DNA of 5,811 bases from an uncultured bacterium (GTDB lineage Bacteria > CALINM01). The stretch is taken from assembly GCA_938045315.1 (NCBI GenBank), contig CALINM010000130.1:1-5811 (forward strand). Reading direction: 5' to 3'. Below the pieces are notes generated by a model that ran no database searches, was not told the DNA's origin, and was given only the letters and a program-made list of their open reading frames with translations. The translations under genes were made by a program, and so were the position numbers. Each line of letters begins with the position of its first letter. The stretch's first letter is position 1. Below, piece after piece: positions 1 to 5,811 of the stretch.

Positions 1-858
1 GGAAAGATTTTTTTCCAGATCATAAGTTTAAATAAAACTAAAGAAGTTTATAAAGAAGAGCTTAAAAATCTCTTAGAGCATAAGAGAAAAGTAGATGGCT
101 TTTATGATGAAGGACTCGTTACAAAAAACGAGGTTCTTCAGATAGATTTAGAGATAAGTAATACAAAACAAAAAATTTTAAAAACGGAAAATGAAATAGC
201 AAATTTAGAAAAAACATTAAAGCTTTTAACTGGTATTGATAACCCAATTACGCTTAAGGACAATATTGAGATAAATGAAGACGAAATATTTAAGCCTTTT
301 AATGCTGAAGAAAAATGGGAAGTTAAGATTGTTAAAACATTAATAAAATTGAAAGAAGAACAATTGAAAACTGTAAAATCTGAATACTATCCAAAATTAT
401 ATGCTACTACTGGCATAGATTATCAGGAAAACAAGTATAGGGTTGATGACTATAATATTTTTCTCAATTTTGGTGTTAAAATGAACCTCTTTTCTGGTAT
501 GAGCACTAAAAATGAAACGCTATCGATAATTAAAGAGATTTCTGAATTAACAGAAAGATATAACCTGGCTAAAGAAATAGGTGAAACAGATTTTTTCTAT
601 GCTGTGAATGACTTTAAAACAACAAGATCAAATATTGAAGTTGCAAAAAATGGTGTGGAACAGGCCAAAGAGAACCTTAAAATTCATGAAGGTAAATACG
701 AAGAGCATTTAATACCAATAACAGATCTTGTTGATGCGACCCTTCTTTTAACGAGGGCGAACTTAAATCTCATTCTATCTATTTATGAGAATAAAATTTC
801 CTATCTTAGAGTTCTCTGGGCAAGGGGTAAAATTGATAGTCTGAGGGATGAAATATGA
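1..858 (+). CDS. TolC-family outer-membrane efflux channel protein, 5'-truncated by the window edge
   Basis: This is the outer-membrane channel of a tripartite efflux pump; TolC proteins form trimeric barrels with a long periplasmic alpha-helical tunnel. The frame is open from base 1 to the TGA at 856-858, giving 285 visible residues. TolC proteins are usually 400-480 residues, so roughly the first third, including the signal peptide, lies outside the window. Both halves of the internal TolC repeat are recognisable. The helix motif GLVTKNEVLQIDLEI is at visible residues 38-52. A beta strand ending in NLFSG (about 154-166) is the typical 'plFdGg' strand of the second repeat. The second helix motif, LIPITDLVDA, is at about 237-246 and is followed by the usual 'tRANLNL' helix. 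A TTG codon at 349 could be read as a start, but the homology runs well upstream of it. The stop overlaps the emrA-like start by 4 bp, so this gene is part of the pump operon. Family assignment is firm; the exported substrate cannot be told. Confidence 0.93.
   Translation, partial: GKIFFQIISLNKTKEVYKEELKNLLEHKRKVDGFYDEGLVTKNEVLQIDLEISNTKQKILKTENEIANLEKTLKLLTGIDNPITLKDNIEINEDEIFKPFNAEEKWEVKIVKTLIKLKEEQLKTVKSEYYPKLYATTGIDYQENKYRVDDYNIFLNFGVKMNLFSGMSTKNETLSIIKEISELTERYNLAKEIGETDFFYAVNDFKTTRSNIEVAKNGVEQAKENLKIHEGKYEEHLIPITDLVDATLLLTRANLNLILSIYENKISYLRVLWARGKIDSLRDEI
843..848 (+). promoter_or_regulatory. Ribosome binding site for the emrA-like gene
   Basis: GAGGGA lies 6 nt upstream of the ATG at 855, inside the last codons of the TolC-family gene. 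This purine-rich Shine-Dalgarno match and its spacing support ATG 855 as the start despite the 4-bp overlap with the upstream stop. Confidence 0.7.
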
Positions 859-1862
859 CCAATGAAAAAGATACAAAATCAAAGAAAAAGATTTTTATTG
901 TTATTTTTATTGCTACTCTAACTATTTTATTATCAGGGTACTATATTTATCAGAAAAACAAGAGCTATGTAAAGACAGATAATGCTTATGTTAAAGAGGA
1001 TTTCACGATAGTTTCATCTAAAATAGGTGGGTCTGTTATTGCAGTACACGTCAAGGACAATGATTTTGTAAAAAAAGGTGATTTATTACTGGAAATCGAT
1101 CCAAGGGATTATGAGGTTAAAGTGGAGCAGGCGAAGGTAGCTTTAATAGAAGCGAGAAATAGAATTGATGAATTAAAAACAAAAACAAAGGAAGTTGACG
1201 CTCTTATAAGCATTAGAGAAGCAGAATATGCAAAAGCAGAAATTGATTATAATAGAGCCAAAAGACTTTACGAAAAAAATCTTATCTCAAAAGATCAATA
1301 TGAAAAAGCGGAAACGTATCTTAAGATTGCAAAAGGCAGCTTAGAAAATGCTTTAAGGCAAAAAGATACTATACTTGCAGCAATTGGCAAGAAAATTGAA
1401 GGAGAAGAGGCTATTATAAAAAGAAATCAGAAGATCTTAAACGAAGCGTCTTTGTATTTAGGATACTCAAAGGTATATGCACCTCAGGATGGTTATATTG
1501 CAAAAAAGAATGTGGAAATAGGTAACGTAATATCCCCAGGACAACCTTTGATGGCATTAGTCCCGATGAAAAATTTTTATATCGAAGCCAACTTCAAGGA
1601 AACAGAGGTGGGCAAAATAAAACCCGGTAATATAGCAGAAATAAAAATCGATATATACCCTGATTTGAAATTAGAAGGTGAAGTAGAAAGTATTTCACCA
1701 GGAACCGGTGTTATTTTCTCTATACTGCCTCCAGAGAATGCTACTGGGAATTGGATAAAGGTAGTCCAGAGGATTCCTGTAAAGATAAAAATAAATAATT
1801 TGCCCCCTGACTACCAGTTAAGACTCGGTCTATCATGTGAAGTTAAAGTAAAAGTTAAATGA
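855..1862 (+). CDS. emrA: EmrA-like HlyD-family membrane fusion protein (periplasmic adaptor of a multidrug efflux pump)
   Basis: This adaptor links the inner-membrane antiporter to the outer-membrane channel. The 335-residue protein is complete. It has a short basic N-terminus, one membrane anchor (about residues 12-32) and then the EmrA hallmark TDNAYV at 41-46. The first half of the biotinyl-lipoyl-like domain is at about 43-85, with GGSV at 58-61 and KKGDLL at 73-78. A long alpha-helical coiled-coil hairpin spans about 86-200 and turns near LYEKNLISKDQYEKA (138-152). The second lipoyl half is at about 201-237 (YAPQDGYI, GNVISPGQPL). A beta-barrel domain follows, with the EmrA-type segment LPPENATGNWIKVVQRIPVK at 291-310. 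That segment separates EmrA-type adaptors from RND-type (AcrA) adaptors. Its start overlaps the TolC-family stop and its stop overlaps the emrB-like start, each by 4 bp (ATGA), so the three genes are translationally coupled. The length is somewhat short of E. coli EmrA (about 390 residues), mostly in the N-terminus and the hairpin. Confidence 0.95.
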   Translation: MTNEKDTKSKKKIFIVIFIATLTILLSGYYIYQKNKSYVKTDNAYVKEDFTIVSSKIGGSVIAVHVKDNDFVKKGDLLLEIDPRDYEVKVEQAKVALIEARNRIDELKTKTKEVDALISIREAEYAKAEIDYNRAKRLYEKNLISKDQYEKAETYLKIAKGSLENALRQKDTILAAIGKKIEGEEAIIKRNQKILNEASLYLGYSKVYAPQDGYIAKKNVEIGNVISPGQPLMALVPMKNFYIEANFKETEVGKIKPGNIAEIKIDIYPDLKLEGEVESISPGTGVIFSILPPENATGNWIKVVQRIPVKIKINNLPPDYQLRLGLSCEVKVKVK

Positions 1863-3400
1863 ATAACTGGATTAGGTTAGCTTTTATAACTTTAGCTGCT
1901 ATGCTTGGCACCTTTATGGAGGTGCTTGATACTACAATTACAAATGTAGCTATTCCCCACATAGCCGGGAATTTATCTGTAAGTACAGATGAATCAACAT
2001 GGGTAATTACATCCTATCTTGTAGCAAATGCAATTGTTCTTCCAATTACTCCATGGCTTGCTGGGATAATTGGTAGAAAAAGATTGTTTATGTTATGCGT
2101 ATTAACTTTTACTGGAAGTTCTTTTTTATGTGGCATAGCTCCAAATATAGAAATTCTAATTTTAGCAAGAATTCTGCAGGGATTAGGTGGTGGAGGTCTC
2201 CAGCCAATTGAACAGGCAATTCTCCTCGAAGCTTATCCACCTGATAAGCGCGGACTTGCGATGGCTTTTTATGGGCTTGTTGTTGTTATAGCACCAGTTT
2301 TGGGCCCGATTGTTGGCGGATGGATAACTGATAATTACAGTTGGCGATGGTCCTTTTTTATAAATTTGCCAATTGGTTTTTTGTCATTTATCCTGATTTA
2401 CCTCTTTATTGAGGATCCTCCCTATATAAGAAAGATTAAAAACTCCTTTGATTATATAGGACTATCTTTGTTAGCCCTTTTTTTAGGCACACTCCAGTTT
2501 ATTCTCGATAAAGGTGAGAGGGAAGACTGGTTCAATTCAGATTTAATTATCTATTTTACTATTGTATGTGTAGTTTCTGGAGTTTTTTTCTTTTTATGGG
2601 AGAGAAAAGAGGAAGAGCCAGTTGTTGATTTGTCTTTACTTAAAAATTGGAATTTTTCCCTTTCAGTTATATTTATTACTATTTTAGGTGTATTACTATA
2701 TGGAAGTATAACTCTTGTTCCTATTATGTTGCAGAATTTAGCTGGATACGATGCATTTAAAGCAGGGTTAGTGTTGGGTACAGGGGGCGTTGGTGGTTTC
2801 ATAAGTATGTTTATAACTGCAAGGCTCATTACAAGAATTGATGGAAAGTATCTAATTTTATGTGGAGTAGTTCTACATACAATTTCAATGTTCTTGATGG
2901 CTTCATTAAATTTAGAAGCGAGTTTTTTTCAATATTGTATTCCAAGATTCATTCAAGGTTTATCGTTGGGAATGTTATTTATACCCATTTCTGTTGCTTC
3001 AGTGGCATATCTTCCTAAAGAAAAGATTGGTAGTGCTACAGGAATATATAATCTCATGAGAAATATAGGTGGTAGTATTGGTATAGCAATTGTTATGACC
3101 TTGCTAAATAGACGTGCCCAATTTCACCAAACAATGTTTGTTGATAATCTGCATCAATTTAACTACCAGCTGCAAAAGGCACAGGAGTATTTAAACGAAT
3201 TACTTTCTCACCGAATTTTAAATTTTCCTGGATATGAAAAAATACTCTCTATTAAACTAATAGAATTGCAGATCGTAAAGGAAGCCTATTTAAAAGCCTT
3301 TCTCGATAATTTTCATATTTTTATTTTTTTGACACTTTTGATAGGCTTTGCAATTTTTCTCAAAAAAACTCCTAAGGGTAAAGATATAAGTCTTCATTAG
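1859..3400 (+). CDS. emrB: EmrB-like MFS drug/H+ antiporter (DHA2 family, 14 transmembrane segments)
   Basis: This inner-membrane proton-driven exporter is the energised part of an EmrAB-TolC pump. Its 513 residues match E. coli EmrB (about 512) in length and motif order. LDTTITNVAIP at 23-33 is the DHA2 motif in TM1, with D24 the membrane-embedded acid. A motif A-like loop, GIIGRKR, is at 69-75. Motif B (RILQG) is at 104-108, with R104 the conserved TM4 arginine. The antiporter motif C, APVLGPIVGG, is at 145-154. DKGEREDWF at 217-225 and VDLSLLKNWNF at 256-266 are typical of EmrB. Hydrophobic stretches fit 14 TM helices, and a long polar loop (about 418-482) separates the last two, as in other DHA2 exporters. 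No good Shine-Dalgarno precedes the ATG; translation probably depends on the ATGA overlap with emrA. The start is supported because the distance to the TM1 motif is nearly the same as in E. coli EmrB. Likely substrates are hydrophobic drugs, uncouplers or fatty acids, inferred from the family only. Confidence 0.96.
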   Translation: MNNWIRLAFITLAAMLGTFMEVLDTTITNVAIPHIAGNLSVSTDESTWVITSYLVANAIVLPITPWLAGIIGRKRLFMLCVLTFTGSSFLCGIAPNIEILILARILQGLGGGGLQPIEQAILLEAYPPDKRGLAMAFYGLVVVIAPVLGPIVGGWITDNYSWRWSFFINLPIGFLSFILIYLFIEDPPYIRKIKNSFDYIGLSLLALFLGTLQFILDKGEREDWFNSDLIIYFTIVCVVSGVFFFLWERKEEEPVVDLSLLKNWNFSLSVIFITILGVLLYGSITLVPIMLQNLAGYDAFKAGLVLGTGGVGGFISMFITARLITRIDGKYLILCGVVLHTISMFLMASLNLEASFFQYCIPRFIQGLSLGMLFIPISVASVAYLPKEKIGSATGIYNLMRNIGGSIGIAIVMTLLNRRAQFHQTMFVDNLHQFNYQLQKAQEYLNELLSHRILNFPGYEKILSIKLIELQIVKEAYLKAFLDNFHIFIFLTLLIGFAIFLKKTPKGKDISLH

Positions 3401-3436
3401 AAAAACGTCTATTTTAGATAGGTTAATAAACGTTAG
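3401..3436. other. Short convergent intergenic spacer without a clear terminator
   Basis: These 36 bp separate the stop of the emrB-like gene (+) from the stop of the radical SAM gene (-). The spacer is AT-rich. It holds a 5-bp inverted match (AACGT at 3404-3408 with ACGTT ending at 3434, just inside the space before the opposite gene's end) and a 4-bp TCTA/TAGA hairpin at 3408-3418. Neither has a G+C-rich stem or a following T-tract on either strand, so no intrinsic terminator is called. Termination here may be Rho-dependent or leaky. Confidence 0.5.
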
Positions 3437-4339
3437 TTAAGCAAGATATTTAAAACCCAGTTTTTTAGCCCTTTCGATTACCTCATTATACTCTGTTTTA
3501 GTTATTCTTCTACTAAGTTCAGGGTAGAAACTACTTTTATATGCAGGGTAATATTGATCCATAATGTTTAATAAAATTTTTGTGGAAACTTCTTCTGCTA
3601 AGAAGTCTAAAACTTTAAAACTATTTTCAACATTATTAGGCAAAACTAAATGTCTTACAAGTAGCCCTCTTTTCAATAAGCCATATTCATCAATTATTAG
3701 TTCTCCCACCTGTCTAAACATTTCTTTTAAAGCAGCCTTTGCAATGGAAAAATAATTATTACAATCTGAGTATTTTATGCCCATCTCATTACTGCCATAT
3801 TTAAAATCAGGCATATAAATGTCGATTACCCCTTCCAGTATCTTTAATGTTTCAATGTTTTCATAACCACCACAATTGTAGACAATTGGTAATTGGAGCC
3901 CCCTTTTACTTGCCCAATAAAGGGCTTTAAAAATTCCATATATTTGATGGGTAGGGGTTACAAGATTTATATTATGGCACCCCCTTTTTTGCAATTCAAG
4001 CATTATATCTGCTAAATCTTCATATTCAATATACCTGCCTTCTCCCGATGCACTTATTTCCCAGTTCTGGCAAAAGACACAACTTAAATTGCAGTTTGAA
4101 AAAAAAATTGTCCCCGAACCATGATAACCAACGAGCTCCTTTTCTTCACCGAAATGGGGAAAAGCGCTTGAAATATAAGGTTTTTCAAATGTTCTACAAT
4201 ATCCAGTTTCTTTTTTCAATCTGTTAACTTTACAGTTTCTTGGACATAAGGTGCAGGAGGATAAAATTTCTTCAAGTTTGTTTAGTTTCTCTTGCCAGTG
4301 TTTTTCTTTAAGACCTTTATAAGAAACTTGAATATTCAT
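3437..4339 (-). CDS. Radical SAM protein of the PflX/COG1313 family (putative pyruvate formate-lyase-activating-enzyme-like)
   Basis: The protein is predicted to cleave S-adenosylmethionine with a [4Fe-4S] cluster to make a 5'-deoxyadenosyl radical. The family is often annotated as a glycyl-radical-enzyme activase, but its true substrate is not established. The 300-residue protein is complete and of normal family length. The radical SAM CxxxCxxC motif is CNLSCVFC, with cysteines at 83, 87 and 90, preceded by GSGTIFFSN. An N-terminal cluster, C29-x2-C32-x3-C36 with C48, matches the family pattern 'C.lCPR.C.vNR...G.C' and may bind a second metal centre. Further family motifs are PIVYNCGGYE (151-160), IYMPDFKYG (174-182), VRHLVLPNN (228-236) and MDQYYPAYK (260-268). 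The gene starts 7 bp after the nrdJ stop, so the two are probably co-transcribed. No glycyl radical enzyme gene is visible beside it. The family call is firm; the biological target is unknown. Confidence 0.93.
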   Translation of the reverse strand: MNIQVSYKGLKEKHWQEKLNKLEEILSSCTLCPRNCKVNRLKKETGYCRTFEKPYISSAFPHFGEEKELVGYHGSGTIFFSNCNLSCVFCQNWEISASGEGRYIEYEDLADIMLELQKRGCHNINLVTPTHQIYGIFKALYWASKRGLQLPIVYNCGGYENIETLKILEGVIDIYMPDFKYGSNEMGIKYSDCNNYFSIAKAALKEMFRQVGELIIDEYGLLKRGLLVRHLVLPNNVENSFKVLDFLAEEVSTKILLNIMDQYYPAYKSSFYPELSRRITKTEYNEVIERAKKLGFKYLA

Positions 4340-4346
4340 ATGAAAA

Positions 4347-5811
4347 TTAGCACTCCTTTTCAGGATTTATATTGCAAAAGTTTAGGGTTTGTTTTGGTCT
4401 GCTCTTATCTCTAAAGATGGTGACACCTTTTAAATTTGCTTCTATGGCAGCAAGAAAGATCTCTTTTACCGTATCTACACTTGCAGTTTCTGGAAGATTT
4501 ATTGTTTTTGAAACAGCATTCTCCGTATGCTTCTGAAAGGCTTCCTGAATCTTCAAGTGCCAGATAGGTGATATTTCATGGGCAGTAATAAATATTTTTT
4601 TATCAATCTTTTTGCCCTCTTTCAGATACTTTTCATAAATTGGGTGAGTTTCCACAAATTCTTGGTCCAGTATATTTCTTTTTAAAGAAAAGGAAAAAAC
4701 TGGTTCAATACCACTTGAAACCCCTGCAATAATGCTTATTGTACCTGTTGGAGCTATTGTTGTAACAGTAGCATTTCTTCTCTCTGGTTCATTTTTAATC
4801 GCATAAATGCTTTTTGGAAAAGCTGGGAAAGCACCTCTTTTTTTTGCCAATTCACGTGACTTTATCACAGCTTTTTCATTTATAAACTTCATCAGGTCAC
4901 TGGCTAAAGTTAAGGCTGCCTGACTTTCATAAGGTATATTTAAAAGTATTAATAAATCAGCAAACCCCATAACACCCAAACCAATTTTTCTTGTTTTTTT
5001 GGTCATCCTTTCAATTGCATATACTGGATATCTATTCAATTCTACAACATTATCCAAGAAATGAACTGCATCAAAAACTGTTTTTTCAAGGTTTTCGTAA
5101 TCAACATTATTGTTTTTAATGAATTTTGTTAAATTTATTGAACCCAGTGTGCATGATTCGTAGGGAAGAAGTGGCTGTTCACCACATGGATTTGTAGCTT
5201 CTATTTGCCCAAATTGAGGTGTGGGATTGGTAATGTTTATTTTGTCAAGATTTATTATGCCAGGATCGCCTGTTTTCCAGGCATAATATACTATATTCTC
5301 AAAAATTTCTTCTGCAGAAACAACTTTTTCAACCTTTTTTGTTCTTGGATTAACTAATTTTATATCACCTTTATTTTTTAATGCCTGTAAAAAATCTTTC
5401 GTTAGTCCCACAGAGATATTAAAATTTTTAAAAGCATCTAAAGAATCCTTACATGAAATGAATTCAAATATATCGGGATGATCAACTCGTAAAATCCCCA
5501 TATTGGCACCCCGTCTTTTTCCCCCTTGTTTTATTATGGACGTTGCCATATCAAAGATTTTCATAAAAGAAATAGGACCCGAAGAGACACCATGAGTAGA
5601 AGATACTATATCACCCTTAGGTCTTAGTTTGGAAAAAGAAAACCCTGTCCCTCCACCGCTTTGATGTATCAGGGCTGTATACTTTAATGTATTAAATATA
5701 GATTTTAAACTATCTTCTATAGGTAAAACAAAACAAGCTGCCAGTTGTCCATTTTTTGTCCCCGCATTCATAAGGGTAGGAGAATTGGGCAAAAATTTTA
5801 GGTTTAAAATT
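4347..5811 (-). CDS. nrdJ: Class II (adenosylcobalamin-dependent) ribonucleotide reductase, N-terminal part outside the window
   Basis: This enzyme reduces ribonucleotides to deoxyribonucleotides for DNA synthesis, using a thiyl radical generated from adenosylcobalamin and needing no oxygen. The frame is open to the window edge and encodes 487 visible residues. A TTG at 5792-5790 is not the start, because conserved residues (LNLKF) precede it. Numbering from that TTG codon as 1, [13 protein letters not shown] lies across the beginning. The active-site loop is NPCGE, with N201, C203 (thiyl radical cysteine) and E205. The disulphide-forming pair is C20 (QLAACFVLP) and C214 ([10 protein letters not shown]), whose 11-residue distance from C203 equals that in the Thermotoga maritima enzyme (C322/C333). 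[19 protein letters not shown] (43-61) and the phosphate-binding PTGTIS (348-353) are typical of class II. About 108 N-terminal residues are probably missing, judging from the T. maritima position of the first cysteine. The C-terminus is short and ends [10 protein letters not shown]; its C473 and C481 may be the shuttle cysteines. No intein is present in the visible part. Confidence 0.96.
   Translation of the reverse strand, partial: ILNLKFLPNSPTLMNAGTKNGQLAACFVLPIEDSLKSIFNTLKYTALIHQSGGGTGFSFSKLRPKGDIVSSTHGVSSGPISFMKIFDMATSIIKQGGKRRGANMGILRVDHPDIFEFISCKDSLDAFKNFNISVGLTKDFLQALKNKGDIKLVNPRTKKVEKVVSAEEIFENIVYYAWKTGDPGIINLDKINITNPTPQFGQIEATNPCGEQPLLPYESCTLGSINLTKFIKNNNVDYENLEKTVFDAVHFLDNVVELNRYPVYAIERMTKKTRKIGLGVMGFADLLILLNIPYESQAALTLASDLMKFINEKAVIKSRELAKKRGAFPAFPKSIYAIKNEPERRNATVTTIAPTGTISIIAGVSSGIEPVFSFSLKRNILDQEFVETHPIYEKYLKEGKKIDKKIFITAHEISPIWHLKIQEAFQKHTENAVSKTINLPETASVDTVKEIFLAAIEANLKGVTIFRDKSRPKQTLNFCNINPEKEC
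4353..4359 (-). promoter_or_regulatory. Ribosome binding site for the radical SAM gene, embedded in the nrdJ 3' end
   Basis: On the - strand AAAGGAG lies in the last nrdJ codons (encoding Lys-Glu just before the final Cys). It is 13 nt upstream of the ATG at 4339-4337. The match is strong but the spacing is longer than usual. No alternative in-frame start lies between the site and the ATG, so this ATG is kept. The embedding suggests translational coupling to nrdJ. Confidence 0.6.

Noticed and set aside
349-858. TTG at 349 as the start of a separate 169-residue protein
   Set aside because: The same frame is open back to base 1 and the upstream residues carry TolC repeat motifs, so this is the interior of a larger gene.
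2551-2829. 92-codon open frame on the - strand inside the emrB-like gene
   Set aside because: It lies wholly antisense to a well-conserved transporter gene, has no recognisable domain and has no operon context.
3404-3434. AACGT...ACGTT inverted match and TCTA/TAGA hairpin as a bidirectional terminator
   Set aside because: The stems are only 4-5 bp, AT-rich and not followed by a T-tract, which is within chance expectation.
3564-3755. 63-codon open frame on the + strand inside the radical SAM gene
   Set aside because: It is antisense to conserved coding sequence and has a composition expected by chance in AT-rich DNA.
5790-5792. TTG at 5792-5790 (- strand) as the nrdJ start
   Set aside because: The frame stays open to the window edge, upstream residues continue the conserved [15 protein letters not shown] segment, and class II reductases have a further N-terminal region of about 100 residues.
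4347-5811. Possible intein in the reductase (inteins are frequent in nrdJ genes)
   Set aside because: Conserved motifs from the first redox cysteine through NPCGE to PTGTIS run without interruption at normal spacing.

Overview
The window comes from an AT-rich bacterial chromosome (roughly one-third G+C by eye). A TolC-type outer-membrane protein gene next to an EmrA/EmrB pair points to a cell with an outer membrane. The combination of low G+C, a class II (B12-dependent) ribonucleotide reductase and a PflX-type radical SAM protein fits an anaerobic or microaerophilic lineage such as Deferribacterota or a similar thermophile-rich phylum. That placement is only a guess from gene content and style.

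Layout: two convergent gene blocks fill almost the whole window. On the + strand (1-3400) lie the 3' part of a TolC-family gene (start outside the window), a complete emrA-like membrane fusion protein gene and a complete emrB-like 14-TM drug/H+ antiporter gene. Consecutive genes share 4-bp ATGA stop/start overlaps, so this is one translationally coupled operon. On the - strand (5811 down to 3437) lie most of a class II ribonucleotide reductase gene (nrdJ, N-terminal part outside the window) and, 7 bp after its stop, a complete COG1313/PflX-type radical SAM protein gene. The two blocks meet tail to tail across 36 bp with no convincing intrinsic terminator.

Function: the + strand operon encodes all three parts of an EmrAB-TolC tripartite pump. 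The MFS antiporter sits in the inner membrane, the HlyD-type adaptor spans the periplasm and the TolC-like channel crosses the outer membrane. Together they export hydrophobic compounds using the proton gradient. The - strand pair couples oxygen-independent deoxyribonucleotide synthesis to a radical SAM protein of unassigned function. Both of those enzymes work through a 5'-deoxyadenosyl radical, one from adenosylcobalamin and the other from S-adenosylmethionine.

No RNA genes, CRISPR arrays, insertion sequences, inteins or phage genes were seen. The window reads as ordinary core and accessory chromosome. The point most worth a second look is the tight pairing of nrdJ with the PflX-type gene.
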